DNA from: a virus
DNA length: 64,000 nucleotides
Virus record (IMG/VR): IMGVR_UViG_3300042894_002372
Coordinates: 1 to 64,000 of that record
Strand: one strand, 5' to 3'
The notes beneath the pieces were generated by a model. It was not told the DNA's origin and did no database searches. It worked only from the letters and a program-made list of their open reading frames with translations. Shown in pieces: positions 5,926 through 14,832 of this stretch; position 1 is the first letter of the stretch, and the number at the start of each line of letters is the position of its first letter. Made by a program: the position numbers and the translations under genes.

Positions 5926-6523
5926 AATTCTTAACTTGACCGTCAAGATAATTTTGCATCATTGTCAATCTAAGATCAATGTTATGTAGATGATGTGTAG
6001 TGCTGTGATCGCCAATTTCCAGCCAATCAAGTCCATGGTCGGCACCAGGCTGGGAAGGTGTAACTAATATTGTTGTATGGTTAGTATCAAACTTGATCAA
6101 TCTTATCAAGTCTTGATCGTTGTTAATTTGCTGCCAAGTGTTGTATTGTACAGCGTTCGATGCTGTGCATGTTATAACAACACTGACTGTGGATATTTTG
6201 GGATTTAGTTGCAGTGTCATCAGTCGTGTGTCGCCACAATCAACTATGTACTGTTCATGTTGTTGGTGTATCAACAAGGGCTTTCGTATGGGCTCTTTGT
6301 GTAAATTTTGATAAAAATAGTTGACCCGCAGTAATTTTGCAATTTCGTTTTGCAGTCCTGCTGGCCAAGACAACAAATCAGTGCCATACAAATCTAATGC
6401 TTGATTTACCACAGAACAAGATCCTTCGAGTGTCTGTACCGGAGTTAGTTGTGCAATGGGAAATGCTGGATGGTAAAACATGCAGTATGTTGACCCAAGT
6501 GCTGTTTTTATTATATCTGTCAT
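5870..6523 (-). CDS. Hypothetical protein between two plus-strand genes
   Basis: A 217-residue protein. Start taken at MTDIIKTALG: a late motif GTAAATA ends five bases upstream and the longer frame would cross the divergent promoter. Tyr, His and Gln are frequent; a STTHHLHNIDLR segment lies near the C-terminus. No family recognised. Its 3' end overlaps the convergent 4831-5925 gene and its start faces the 6551 gene, so the trio was probably acquired together. A partner of the neighbouring glycosyltransferase-like proteins is possible but unproven. Confidence 0.55.
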   Translation of the reverse strand: MTDIIKTALGSTYCMFYHPAFPIAQLTPVQTLEGSCSVVNQALDLYGTDLLSWPAGLQNEIAKLLRVNYFYQNLHKEPIRKPLLIHQQHEQYIVDCGDTRLMTLQLNPKISTVSVVITCTASNAVQYNTWQQINNDQDLIRLIKFDTNHTTILVTPSQPGADHGLDWLEIGDHSTTHHLHNIDLRLTMMQNYLDGQVKNFKFDTEWVRSPVDWLAFV

Positions 6524-6528
6524 ATTGG

Positions 6529-6544
6529 TATTTACTTGTAAATA
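6529..6544. promoter_or_regulatory. Divergent back-to-back late promoters
   Basis: The 16-base perfect palindrome TATTTACTTGTAAATA contains one TAAATA late motif on each strand. It ends five bases before the minus-strand ATG (6523) and six bases before the plus-strand ATG (6551), so both genes would have almost no leader. Confidence 0.6.
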
Positions 6545-6550
6545 TAAACA

Positions 6551-7480
6551 ATGATTGAAATACACGGTCCTACTTACACCTACTCTGGCGAGATTCTGTC
6601 CAGCCCCGAAATTATTTTGGTTCGTGACCACCACTATAATCCCGACGAACATTGTTATCATGTGGAAAAATTATTGGAAAACAGTTCATGTGATCCGCAA
6701 CAGCATCTGTTGGTATTTGATCACGTCAATATGCAAGAAGGATTAACCCAATATCCGCATGTTTGTTTACCTATGTTTTTGGCCCGAGAAAATAAAGAAT
6801 TTATACATCAAGACATACAACCAGATTGGAGTTGTAAAACAACTACATTCAACTTTATGATCAACAAACCCAGACCCAACAGACGTCGATTGTTGGCATT
6901 AATCGAACAACATAAATTAACCAATTATTGTCATTCTCTTGCGTGGAAAACAAATGACATTAATACCATACCTGTAACCAACTATGTCTTTGGCCCCGAA
7001 GTTGCAATGGATCAAGGAGTTCGTAACGGTTCATTTAAAAATGCACACACCTATAATAAATTGTTGCAGAAAACAGTGTTTGAGCCTGCTTGTGTTTCTT
7101 TGATAACTGAACCTGCGTATTATGAAAAAGAAACTATAGTAACAGAAAAGACGTTGATGGCATTGTATGCAGGAACTATTCCAATTTGGGTTGGCGGTTG
7201 GCGCATAGCAGATTATATGGCCAGCATGGGATTTGATGTGTTTAATGACATTGTTGATCATAGTTACCAAAGCGAACCAGATCCTGAACTGCGATGCAAC
7301 TATGCTGTAGAACGCAATCTTGAACTGTTGACAAATTTTGATCTAGCTTTTGTCAGCATTGAGTTAACACGCCTACAGCACAATTATGATCTGTTACAAC
7401 AAAATGTTTTTTTAAAAGATGTGCTAGAAAAAACTCAACGATCAGAGTTACAGTCAATAGTTGCGCAGGAACTTTTCTAG
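6551..7480 (+). CDS. GT10-like (fucosyltransferase-fold) glycosyltransferase candidate
   Basis: A 309-residue protein. Residues about 185-240 carry SLITEPAYYEKETIVTEK, then LMALYAGTIPIWVGGW, resembling the donor-binding region of GT10 enzymes (acidic residue, TEK, AL, G-x-IPI). The following ADYMASMGFDVFNDIVDH matches the paralogue at 4831-5925. The start is fixed by the divergent palindromic promoter. The 3' end overlaps the convergent 7454-7819 gene by 27 bases. Likely role is transfer of a sugar to a phage or host glycan; donor and acceptor unknown. Confidence 0.55.
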   Translation: MIEIHGPTYTYSGEILSSPEIILVRDHHYNPDEHCYHVEKLLENSSCDPQQHLLVFDHVNMQEGLTQYPHVCLPMFLARENKEFIHQDIQPDWSCKTTTFNFMINKPRPNRRRLLALIEQHKLTNYCHSLAWKTNDINTIPVTNYVFGPEVAMDQGVRNGSFKNAHTYNKLLQKTVFEPACVSLITEPAYYEKETIVTEKTLMALYAGTIPIWVGGWRIADYMASMGFDVFNDIVDHSYQSEPDPELRCNYAVERNLELLTNFDLAFVSIELTRLQHNYDLLQQNVFLKDVLEKTQRSELQSIVAQELF

Positions 7481-7819
7481 ATCACCATACAGTTGTGACA
7501 TGACTGCTTCGCGACTACCAAACATATAAACACTGGTTGGTATGCGTTTGTCAATTCTAATATAATACGGACTTTGCAGTTTGCGATCAAGAGTTAACAC
7601 AATGCGTCGATTGCCCGGGGTTGGTTTGATCTCTAGTTCATAATGTGCTAAATCTAACACACGACTGAACACATAAAATCCATGTTCGGTAAGACGCAGG
7701 CCACCGGTCTTACGAATGTTTGCCCACCAAGTCTTGACAGCAACTTCAACGGGCTCGGCAAATTCTTCTGGCAGATTGGCCACCAGTGCTTGGGTTAATT
7801 TTAGTTTATCACGCACCAC
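7454..7819 (-). CDS. Conserved phage hypothetical protein
   Basis: A 121-residue protein with a GTG start that overlaps the upstream stop codon. Segments TWWANIRKTGGLRL and YMFGSREAVMSQLYGDLEKFL resemble a small protein I recall from many large marine myoviruses, where it has no known function. It heads into the replication-related run at 7.5-10.1 kb. Mixed alpha/beta with no membrane segment. Confidence 0.7.
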   Translation of the reverse strand: MVRDKLKLTQALVANLPEEFAEPVEVAVKTWWANIRKTGGLRLTEHGFYVFSRVLDLAHYELEIKPTPGNRRIVLTLDRKLQSPYYIRIDKRIPTSVYMFGSREAVMSQLYGDLEKFLRNY

Positions 7820-8105
7820 TGGGCTGAACTGTGTCGCCCTGGGTCAACAATACCACAGTGAACTTGTCGGTCTTGAACTGTGCGTTTAGTTTCTTTGAAA
7901 GATTGTGTGCATGGCCGGGATTGGAGAAACTGACTTTCTTGTACTTGGGCCCAGGGTGTTGCACCAACATGTTGCTGGTTTTGAGATTAATAGGAGAGTT
8001 GTTGTAGAACACAGCCCACACCCCTGCTGACGATAAAACCTGTTCAGTTTTGTACGTGGTTTTATTTGTCAGTTCTAGAATAACTTTGGGTTTTGGTCTT
8101 GACAT
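7809..8105 (-). CDS. Conserved phage hypothetical protein
   Basis: A 98-residue basic protein with strong ribosome site (TAGGAG) and a late motif CATAAATA just upstream (8124-8130). Contains a KYKKVSFSNPGHAHNLSKKLN segment. No family recognised; coupled to the next gene by overlap. Confidence 0.65.
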   Translation of the reverse strand: MSRPKPKVILELTNKTTYKTEQVLSSAGVWAVFYNNSPINLKTSNMLVQHPGPKYKKVSFSNPGHAHNLSKKLNAQFKTDKFTVVLLTQGDTVQPSGA

Positions 8106-8148
8106 TCATTAAACTCCTACATTTATTTATGACAAATATAGGGACTTT

Positions 8149-8391
8149 TTAAAATGCTCCACCCTTCATTTCCACTGTAATTTCGCTTTCTTGTGCGGCA
8201 TTTACAGCAGATTCTCTTGCGGCCTGTAGTGCGATCAACAGCCTTGTGAGGTCAGCATGGAGATCCTTGGCATCTTTGATGGGCATGGTAAAGTCTCTGG
8301 CACCACGTGCTTCAAATCCTTGAAGACGTTCGATAAATCGTTGAATGTGTATCATCTTGTCAAGTATCCTTTTAAGTCTGGCGGAGTCCAT
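8149..8391 (-). CDS. Small helical hypothetical protein
   Basis: An 80-residue mostly helical protein. Its start overlaps the 3' end of the MazG-like gene by 40 bases; a later Met (MIHIQRFIERLQ) would reduce the overlap to almost nothing and may be the true start. No family recognised. Confidence 0.5.
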   Translation of the reverse strand: MDSARLKRILDKMIHIQRFIERLQGFEARGARDFTMPIKDAKDLHADLTRLLIALQAARESAVNAAQESEITVEMKGGAF

Positions 8392-8720
8392 CCCTGAGGC
8401 TTGAGCACTTTGCCATCTTCGCGTTTACGCACCCGGCCTGTTTCGCGATCAACCTTGGCAAAGTTGGTTGCCATAACTTCTTTCCATGCACCTTCGCCAT
8501 CAAAGCCTGCTGAATGAATGGCTCCAATTGTAACAACCAAGATGTCAATCAGTGCATCCAGTTGTTCAGTCAAGTCGTTGGCTTCGACGGCTTCTCGAAG
8601 TTCTCGATGCTCTTCGTCTATTAGATTCAAATACATCTTATATTGTGAAATAGAGTAGGCATCGACCTTTTGGTCACAGGCCTTCATGAACTTTTCTTGA
8701 TCTCGGAATGGATTTGTCAT
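8352..8720 (-). CDS. MazG-like nucleotide pyrophosphohydrolase
   Basis: A 122-residue all-alpha protein with the family pattern LIDEEHRELREAVEAND followed by QLDALIDILVVTIG, giving the acidic EExxE and ExxD metal-binding residues. The family hydrolyses nucleoside triphosphates to monophosphates; phage members are thought to alter dNTP or alarmone pools. Its start overlaps the end of the gene above by four bases (ATGA-type coupling). Confidence 0.75.
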   Translation of the reverse strand: MTNPFRDQEKFMKACDQKVDAYSISQYKMYLNLIDEEHRELREAVEANDLTEQLDALIDILVVTIGAIHSAGFDGEGAWKEVMATNFAKVDRETGRVRKREDGKVLKPQGWTPPDLKGYLTR

Positions 8721-9154
8721 AGTGTCACTTGTTCTTTGTTCTTAAATGGGCCTTGGTAAGGATAGCGTTGTAGTGCAATCAGTTTGGGATCCTGAATGAT
8801 CTTCCAATTTCGTCCACGCTTGATAGAATACCATCCTGCGGCAAACCAACTTTTGCTTTTGGCAGTCTTGGTGTAGATTGGCAAGTGATGCACCACGTCC
8901 CACACAGGATTATAACAACGACCTGCTACCGGATATCCGTGTACAGAGGTATTGTCAGGTTTGGATGTTGTTTGTTCTTTGGCAAATACAATGTTTGATT
9001 CTTTGGCCGCAAGTTTGATTGTTTTAAATTGCTTGACTTGATTGTTGATACGAACTTGATATCCGCCATTCCATGCTTCGATGTTGCCAACTTTGCGATC
9101 ATCTTCTTGTAAGATCCAAAACTGTTTGTCTGCTACGACTTTAGCTACTAACAT
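8717..9154 (-). CDS. Conserved phage hypothetical protein
   Basis: A 145-residue protein with HGYPVAGRCYNPVWDVVHHLP and KSKSWFAAGWYSIKRGRNW segments. I recall this type from large myoviruses next to the RNase H gene but know no function. Overlaps the exonuclease gene by 14 bases. Confidence 0.65.
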   Translation of the reverse strand: MLVAKVVADKQFWILQEDDRKVGNIEAWNGGYQVRINNQVKQFKTIKLAAKESNIVFAKEQTTSKPDNTSVHGYPVAGRCYNPVWDVVHHLPIYTKTAKSKSWFAAGWYSIKRGRNWKIIQDPKLIALQRYPYQGPFKNKEQVTL

Positions 9155-10148
9155 TTAAAACTCCTTTATATGTTTCATTCAACCAACGGCCAAACCCTTC
9201 GGCGTTTTCACTACATCGTACTAGATCATACTTGCCGCAAAATTGCATAAACCTTACGCCCACCTGTCCGATATCCTTGTGCGAGATCTGTTCAATGATA
9301 GCAAGATCCACTGTGTCTTTTACTGCCTGTGGTTGATGTGTAAGATCAATCAACTGACGATTGCGTTCATAGTCATCCAACACACGATGTTCTTCACCGT
9401 TATGGTCTGTCCATCTTTGCAACATCATGTTGTTCCAGTTGTAGCCTTTGGTTGTACGGTCTGCAAATGCTTCTTGTAGACCCACCTTGTTCTTGGTGCC
9501 TTTTGTTCGCACACCAGGAAATGCAGAGAACACATTGTCGCTGGTATCGCCACGCATACATTTTTCGAACAACAACCATGCAGGATCAGGAATCTGTTTG
9601 GGTTCCTTGGTCTTCTTATCAACTACAGGTCTACCTTTGGCATCATAAATGCCTTCTGTGGTGATAAGTTCGTCTGTGATACCATTGTATTGTTTTACGT
9701 TTGCGGCCAGCAACTGCACAAAATCTGTGTCGCTACTGATCACAATGTGTTCGTCTTGGGGATGTAGGGTAATCCAACGGGCAATAATGTCATCGCCCTC
9801 TGCAGTGGGACATCGAATCACACTGCAATTGGTTCTTTCTGACAAGTATTTAGTCAAATTATCATACGTTTCCCAGAACATTTTATCTTCTTCTGCTTCT
9901 GTTTCTGTAAGAGCGGCACGGGCTACAGCACGGTTTGCTTTGTAGGGTTTGTAGTGATCTTTGCGCCAGCTACGTCCCTCCAGTGCAAAAACAACATGGT
10001 CTGCTTCAAAACGTTTAACAACCTTGTTAGCACTCATCAGCGTTGTGTGCAGTGCTACCCCAACTTTTTCCCATGGATCTGACGCACGAAATGCAGTGTG
10101 CCTTGCACGAAAAAACATATTAGCTGTGTCAATTAACACATAACGCAT
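9141..10148 (-). CDS. rnh: T4 RNase H-like 5'-3' exonuclease (FEN family)
   Basis: A 335-residue protein. Start taken at MRYVLIDTANMFFRARH because a longer frame would run into the next gene. DTANMFFRARH gives the first metal-binding Asp, AEGDDIIARW and SSDTDFVQLL the central acidic cluster, and MRGDTSDNVFSAFPGVRTKGTKNK the helix-hairpin-helix region. The T4 homologue removes RNA primers and short DNA from lagging strands. Fits the T4-type replication set with the clamp and polymerase at 30-34.6 kb. Confidence 0.88.
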   Translation of the reverse strand: MRYVLIDTANMFFRARHTAFRASDPWEKVGVALHTTLMSANKVVKRFEADHVVFALEGRSWRKDHYKPYKANRAVARAALTETEAEEDKMFWETYDNLTKYLSERTNCSVIRCPTAEGDDIIARWITLHPQDEHIVISSDTDFVQLLAANVKQYNGITDELITTEGIYDAKGRPVVDKKTKEPKQIPDPAWLLFEKCMRGDTSDNVFSAFPGVRTKGTKNKVGLQEAFADRTTKGYNWNNMMLQRWTDHNGEEHRVLDDYERNRQLIDLTHQPQAVKDTVDLAIIEQISHKDIGQVGVRFMQFCGKYDLVRCSENAEGFGRWLNETYKGVLNVSS

Positions 10149-10156
10149 AGAGAACC

Positions 10157-10858
10157 TTAGACTTTGTTGTGGGTATTGATATATTGTAACATAAAACGAT
10201 TCCAAAAGCTATGGCCATCCTTGCCAAAATGCCATGAATTGGGTGCAACTGTTTCTATTCCTGCGGCTCTGATTCGAGCATTATATGTGCCTTCTGAGTT
10301 ATACGGGTCAATGTAACTGTTGCCCCATTTTTTTGGTTTCTTAATACTACTAAAATCATTATTACCATTGAAGAAGATATGATTAACACCCAGTTTGTTT
10401 AGTTCGGTATGTAACTTCCAAATTTCATCGTGTGCTTGTTGAGTTTTTTGTTTCCAATCTACACTGACTACAAACTCTTTGTAGCGTTGTTTATGCTTGT
10501 CGGGAACATCATCCTGGCCACTGGCACCAATTTGGTAATATACTCCGTCAATCAACCATTCTTCTCGTTCCCAGGTGCTCCACTGTATTACCATCAGCAC
10601 TTCTTCAACATGATGTATTTTTTTTAACCAATCTCTGGTTGTGCGTAAAATTCTAGTGTTACTGCTGGCACTTTCAGCATCACAGTGAAAACTGGCTCGT
10701 AGTGCATCGCTTAACCGCCTGCCCCAACTCACTGCTAAATTTTCTGGATGCGGAGCACGACCCATGTAAAACAACTGTCCATCGTCCATGGCAAATGCAT
10801 GCGGATTAACTGCTTCGGCAGCCGCAGTGTGGCTATCACCGTTTACATAAAGAATCAT
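10157..10858 (-). CDS. SGNH-like hydrolase domain protein
   Basis: A 233-residue protein with block I YVNGDSHTAAAEAV at the N-terminus (Ser nucleophile in GDSHT), SWGRRLSDAL, an SSNTRIL block, and FGKDGHSFW near the C-terminus (catalytic Asp-x-x-His type). It is a paralogue of the next gene, with which it overlaps by four bases. Possibly esterase or O-acyl transfer on glycans; no signal peptide. Confidence 0.6.
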   Translation of the reverse strand: MILYVNGDSHTAAAEAVNPHAFAMDDGQLFYMGRAPHPENLAVSWGRRLSDALRASFHCDAESASSNTRILRTTRDWLKKIHHVEEVLMVIQWSTWEREEWLIDGVYYQIGASGQDDVPDKHKQRYKEFVVSVDWKQKTQQAHDEIWKLHTELNKLGVNHIFFNGNNDFSSIKKPKKWGNSYIDPYNSEGTYNARIRAAGIETVAPNSWHFGKDGHSFWNRFMLQYINTHNKV

Positions 10859-11541
10859 ACAATGTTGTGTTTTGTAATATGGTCATGCATGACATTTGCC
10901 CATTGAGTGTGAGCCGCACTTTCGTAGTGTTGCCATCCTGGAGTTATTTCTTTATAACCTTGGCGCTGGCACCATTCAGTGTAGATTAATTCTTTAGAGT
11001 AAGGTGTTAAAAATGCATTGTTCCAGTCAAGTTGGTTTACTTCACTTGGCAAAATAAACTCATCAAACGCATTGAAAAACAAATGCGGAATTTTTTTGTA
11101 CTCTAACAACTTGTGTATGTTAAAAATTTTATTGTGCCAATAAGCACCTTGTACCAACCGCCAGTAACCATCAGGTTGCACATTTTCAACATAATGTTTG
11201 TATCGATCTTTATATTCCTCAGGAACAGGAATACCTACTCCAATTTGGTTTATTTCCCAAAATCGTCCCTTGCCCCACTCGTCAACTAAAAACCATTGTA
11301 CGCGATTAAACTGTGTCCATCCAACCACTACTAGATCAGGTTTTGGACTGCTGGGATTGTTTAAAAAATCCAGTGTTTGTTCGTAAATTAAATCATTACT
11401 TGCACCCGGGGTTGCATCGTTGATAAATTTTGTTTTGTATTGCCCGTTGAATCTTTCGGCTAACTTAGGTGCCATTCCGTGAGTAGACTCCGGCAACTCT
11501 GTACCTGCTACGTTACTATCACCGTTGAAATATATCAGCAT
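10855..11541 (-). CDS. SGNH-like hydrolase domain protein
   Basis: A 228-residue protein starting MLIYFNGDSNVAGTEL. The ATG overlaps the upstream TAA by one base (TAATG), which decides the start against a 40-residue longer frame. Block I is GDSN; DATPGASNDLIYEQTLDFL is the second block; ESAAHTQW may supply the His. Tandem duplicate of 10157-10858 and related in layout to 625-1386. Confidence 0.6.
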   Translation of the reverse strand: MLIYFNGDSNVAGTELPESTHGMAPKLAERFNGQYKTKFINDATPGASNDLIYEQTLDFLNNPSSPKPDLVVVGWTQFNRVQWFLVDEWGKGRFWEINQIGVGIPVPEEYKDRYKHYVENVQPDGYWRLVQGAYWHNKIFNIHKLLEYKKIPHLFFNAFDEFILPSEVNQLDWNNAFLTPYSKELIYTEWCQRQGYKEITPGWQHYESAAHTQWANVMHDHITKHNIV

Positions 11542-11924
11542 TATGACACTTCGGATCGGCCATCCCCTATGTCGCGACTTTTCACCACACGATTGGGATT
11601 GTTTGCCATTTCTTGTTCCCATGTTTCCATCACAACATGACGACAAACATTCTGGAACCAACGATCAACAATGTCTGAATCTTTGTCGTCGGGTTTGCCT
11701 TGATATCCAGCACGAATCAAATTGGCAACAAACTTGTCGTTCCAGTCCAGTTCAAATGCACCTTGATGCATGTTCTCGGGATCCACTTGCATGCTGAGAA
11801 TTGCCACATAGGGCTCGCCTTTTTCTGTGGCAATTTCTTTTTCAGTTTTTACTGGTACCTTGGGCTTGGGATCAGCCTTGGGTTTAGGTTCAGGTTTCTT
11901 TTTAAATCTATCAAAAAATCCCAT
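11541..11924 (-). CDS. Conserved phage hypothetical protein
   Basis: A 127-residue protein. Residues 1-35 are a Lys/Pro-rich tail (MGFFDRFKKKPEPKPK...), the rest is a compact acidic domain with DRWFQNVCRHVVMETWEQEM. The domain type is familiar from large phages but unassigned. Coupled downstream by a TAATG overlap. Confidence 0.65.
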   Translation of the reverse strand: MGFFDRFKKKPEPKPKADPKPKVPVKTEKEIATEKGEPYVAILSMQVDPENMHQGAFELDWNDKFVANLIRAGYQGKPDDKDSDIVDRWFQNVCRHVVMETWEQEMANNPNRVVKSRDIGDGRSEVS

Positions 11925-11933
11925 ATAGTTTCC

Positions 11934-13034
11934 TTAGAATAAATCCACAGTTTCCCAAGGCAAATAGTTTTTGCCAAAGTGTCCGTAGTTGGTTGTGCTA
12001 CTGTAGATAGGACGGAAGAGATCAAATCGTTCAATAATGCCTAGAGGTGTTAGATCAACGTTGTCTTGCACCCACTTGGTCAATTCACGACTTTGTGGTT
12101 TGTGGTCTGTTTCGACGTAAAAGCTCATGGGCTGTGCCATGCCAATAGCATAACTGATCTGTACAGTTGCCCAATCTGCTCGACCACTGGCCACAATGTT
12201 CTTGGCAATCCAACGTGTCAAGTAGGCAGCACTTCGATCAACCTTAGTGGGATCTTTTCCTGAGAAAGCCCCGCCACCATGAGGACTATACCCGCCGTAT
12301 GTATCCACAATAATCTTGCGACCAGTAAGCCCAGTGTCACCATCAGGACCACCAACGACAAATCTACCAGTGGGGTTAATATAAAATTCGGTTTGATTAT
12401 CAACATAATTTTTAGGAAGAATATTACGGATAATTGATTCTACTTTGTTGCGGAGTAACGCTGTTTCAATATCATCGCTATGTTGCGTAGAACAAACAAC
12501 TTTAGCAACACGTTTGGGTGTGCCAGCATCATTGTACTCAAATGTCACTTGGCTCTTGGCATCTGGGCCTAGCCATTCAATGCCCAGTTCCTTGCGTTGT
12601 CGTGCAAGTTCTTCCACAATACGATGGCTCCAATAAATGGCACTGGGCATGTGTGTATCGGTTTCGTTACAAGCATATCCAAACATCAGTCCTTGATCGC
12701 CTGCACCGAATGTATCTGTGCCCAGTGCAATGTCTGCACTTTGACCATGTAACAAATTGGTGATCTCAACAGTGCGCCAATCAAACCCAGACTGTTCATA
12801 CCCAACGTCTTTGATAACTCTGCGTACTGCTGATTCAACTTCTTCGGCATGTAAGATGCCTTTGTATTCGCCAGCAACCACAACACGATTGGTAGTCACT
12901 AGTGTTTCACAAGCACAGCGTAGTGCAGGATTTTCCTTGGACATTACCAAGTCCAGAACAGCATCGCTAATAGCATCTGCAATTTTATCCGGATGTCCTT
13001 CGGATACACTTTCACTTGTAAATAGATAACTCAT
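11934..13034 (-). CDS. metK: S-adenosylmethionine synthetase
   Basis: A 366-residue protein. Start at MSYLFTSESVSEGHPDKIAD, the family's usual N-terminus. It makes SAM from methionine and ATP. Seen motifs: GHPDK, GDQGLMFGYAC (the signature), GGGAFSGKDPTKVDRSAAY (phosphate binding) and DTYGGYSPHGGG. Length is close to the usual 380-390. It follows queE and could feed SAM to QueE, the other radical SAM enzymes and the methyltransferases encoded nearby. A full-length metK is uncommon in phages. Confidence 0.95.
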   Translation of the reverse strand: MSYLFTSESVSEGHPDKIADAISDAVLDLVMSKENPALRCACETLVTTNRVVVAGEYKGILHAEEVESAVRRVIKDVGYEQSGFDWRTVEITNLLHGQSADIALGTDTFGAGDQGLMFGYACNETDTHMPSAIYWSHRIVEELARQRKELGIEWLGPDAKSQVTFEYNDAGTPKRVAKVVCSTQHSDDIETALLRNKVESIIRNILPKNYVDNQTEFYINPTGRFVVGGPDGDTGLTGRKIIVDTYGGYSPHGGGAFSGKDPTKVDRSAAYLTRWIAKNIVASGRADWATVQISYAIGMAQPMSFYVETDHKPQSRELTKWVQDNVDLTPLGIIERFDLFRPIYSSTTNYGHFGKNYLPWETVDLF

Positions 13035-13044
13035 TAATTTCCTT

Positions 13045-13899
13045 TTATTTTCCCCATCCGTTACCCCACAGATCAACGTGCAATCTTGGAGTATAGTAGT
13101 ATCCACGCACAAGTGCCCAGTCTGCAACATTCACACGGTTCTCTGCATATGGAGCAACAACACCACCTTGTGGCATAACATATACCACGCCTTCAAATCC
13201 TGCGGCACGATAAGCGGCCACAGCACGATCTACTTCTTCAAAGTGTACTTCGCTGTCAATCACAAACTTAAGATACACAGTACCAAAGTTTTGATAGTCT
13301 GCCACAATCTCGGGTTTAATTGCCTCTGCCCATGCTTCTCCGCTGGCACTGAGTTTGGGACTTACAGAGAATGTAAGTTCATTGTGTCCTGCCAGCCATG
13401 TGTTAAGATATTCTCTAAACTTGGGCTGTAACTTTTGAGTACCATTGGTCTCAAATGTAACATTCTTAATGCCACGCATATCGTCATGATCAAACAAGTC
13501 TTGATATGTACGTTGCCATCCCAGCAATGGCTCACCGCCTGTGATCACAAGATGTGTGTCATTGCCTGTGCGATTGGTCCAACGACGGTCAGGAATCAAG
13601 TCTAGCATTTTGTTTACTAGTTCATCAATCTCATATGTAGGGCTAAGTTCTTTGAAGTCTGGATGCCAACTTGCATAACTGTCGCAACCGGTGTTCACAA
13701 GCGGCAGTTCTTCAAATGTTTTATACAAGTGTACACTCTTGGCAACTTCATCTGCTTCTGTGCTTTTCTCCCCAGGCCGGCACCCGAAACCTGCACAGGT
13801 AAAGTTACAGCCAAATGTGCGTAAAAACACACTGGGTACACCAATAAAGCGACCTTCGCCTTGTGCCGAATAGAATAGTTCTGATACTTTTAATTTCAT
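13045..13899 (-). CDS. queE: 7-carboxy-7-deazaguanine synthase-like radical SAM protein
   Basis: A 284-residue protein (FYSAQGEGRFIGVPSVFLRTFGCNFTC) with the QueE N-terminus. QueE converts carboxy-tetrahydropterin to CDG, a step to preQ0. The cluster motif is unusual: CNFTC is followed by GFGC at +4 and by GCDSYASWHP about 45 residues later, so the third cluster Cys is not obvious. TGGEPLLGW is the SAM-binding GGE motif. Works with QueD (18666-19172) and FolE (21939-22769). Its own strong promoter lies at 13905-13934. Confidence 0.85.
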   Translation of the reverse strand: MKLKVSELFYSAQGEGRFIGVPSVFLRTFGCNFTCAGFGCRPGEKSTEADEVAKSVHLYKTFEELPLVNTGCDSYASWHPDFKELSPTYEIDELVNKMLDLIPDRRWTNRTGNDTHLVITGGEPLLGWQRTYQDLFDHDDMRGIKNVTFETNGTQKLQPKFREYLNTWLAGHNELTFSVSPKLSASGEAWAEAIKPEIVADYQNFGTVYLKFVIDSEVHFEEVDRAVAAYRAAGFEGVVYVMPQGGVVAPYAENRVNVADWALVRGYYYTPRLHVDLWGNGWGK

Positions 13900-13904
13900 A
13901 TGCT

Positions 13905-13934
13905 ATTATATACTAATCAGTTAAGACTTGTCAA
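13905..13934 (-). promoter_or_regulatory. Sigma70-type promoter for queE-metK
   Basis: Minus-strand -35 TTGACA (13929-13934), 18-base spacer, -10 TATAAT (13905-13910): both boxes match consensus. The -35 lies inside the end of the epimerase gene. Confidence 0.8.
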
Positions 13935-14832
13935 CTAAATTTTTAATAATTCGTTTGACACCTTGCTCGAATGACATTGGTTTATAATCGGACATGACCG
14001 ATCTCAGTTTGTCAATGTTGGGTCTACGTGTTGCAGTACTGCCGGCCTTGCCAGGAGAGGAAGTCCACTCAGGGTCAGTGTGACCCAGTTCTTCGGCAAT
14101 GACTTTTACTGCATCCCGAATGGTAATTTCTCTATCATTGCCTATGTTGAACAATTCACGTGTTTGTGTTTTGGCGCAGAATATGCTGGCTCGAACAGCA
14201 TCTTCTACATGACAAAAACTGCGTGTTTCTTCCGGGCCAACAACTTCAAATATACCATTTTGAATCTTGGCAATTTGATCTGCCAAGAAATGACCAGCCT
14301 TGCTGTTGTCACCATACACATTAAAGTACCGTATCATTACATAGGGCAACGGTGAGTTGGTCAAGTAGTTTTCTGCACAGATCTTGGGCAAACGATAACT
14401 CCATCTAGCATTGTGAATATTGTTGATCGTGATATCTGTATGCTCAGCCACAGGACTAACCGGATCGTCACTTACTACTTCACTGGAACTAGCGTACACT
14501 AGTTTTTTTAACTGTTTATTCATGCCGGCAAATTCAAATACATTGAAGTCGCCGACCATGTTGTTCCATAACACTTGGTTGGGACGCTCGTAAAAGTTCT
14601 TGGTTCCGTTGATTGCACCATAGTGATAGATGTAATCAAAGTCCACAGGCAAGTCTGCGTAGGCCACATCGCCTGCAGTCAAGTCCACATCGATAAACTT
14701 GTCACAGGGCGGTATGGTTGAGCTACGACTATGGTTGTCCATGGCCCATACTACATTTTTTTTATCGTGTTTGAGTTGGCGGCAGATTTCTGTGCCCAAC
14801 AAGCCGCTGGCACCGGTTACTAATATTTTCAT
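13921..14832 (-). CDS. NAD-dependent nucleotide-sugar epimerase/dehydratase
   Basis: A 303-residue extended SDR. VTGASGLLGTEICRQL is the N-terminal NAD-binding glycine motif; YASSSEVV and YRLPK give the Ser and the Tyr-x-x-x-Lys catalytic pair. FCHVEDAVRA is the usual downstream motif. Family members epimerise or dehydrate UDP-, GDP- or dTDP-sugars. First downstream of a six-gene sugar run (13.9-18.7 kb), overlapping its neighbour by four bases. Confidence 0.85.
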   Translation of the reverse strand: MKILVTGASGLLGTEICRQLKHDKKNVVWAMDNHSRSSTIPPCDKFIDVDLTAGDVAYADLPVDFDYIYHYGAINGTKNFYERPNQVLWNNMVGDFNVFEFAGMNKQLKKLVYASSSEVVSDDPVSPVAEHTDITINNIHNARWSYRLPKICAENYLTNSPLPYVMIRYFNVYGDNSKAGHFLADQIAKIQNGIFEVVGPEETRSFCHVEDAVRASIFCAKTQTRELFNIGNDREITIRDAVKVIAEELGHTDPEWTSSPGKAGSTATRRPNIDKLRSVMSDYKPMSFEQGVKRIIKNLVDKS

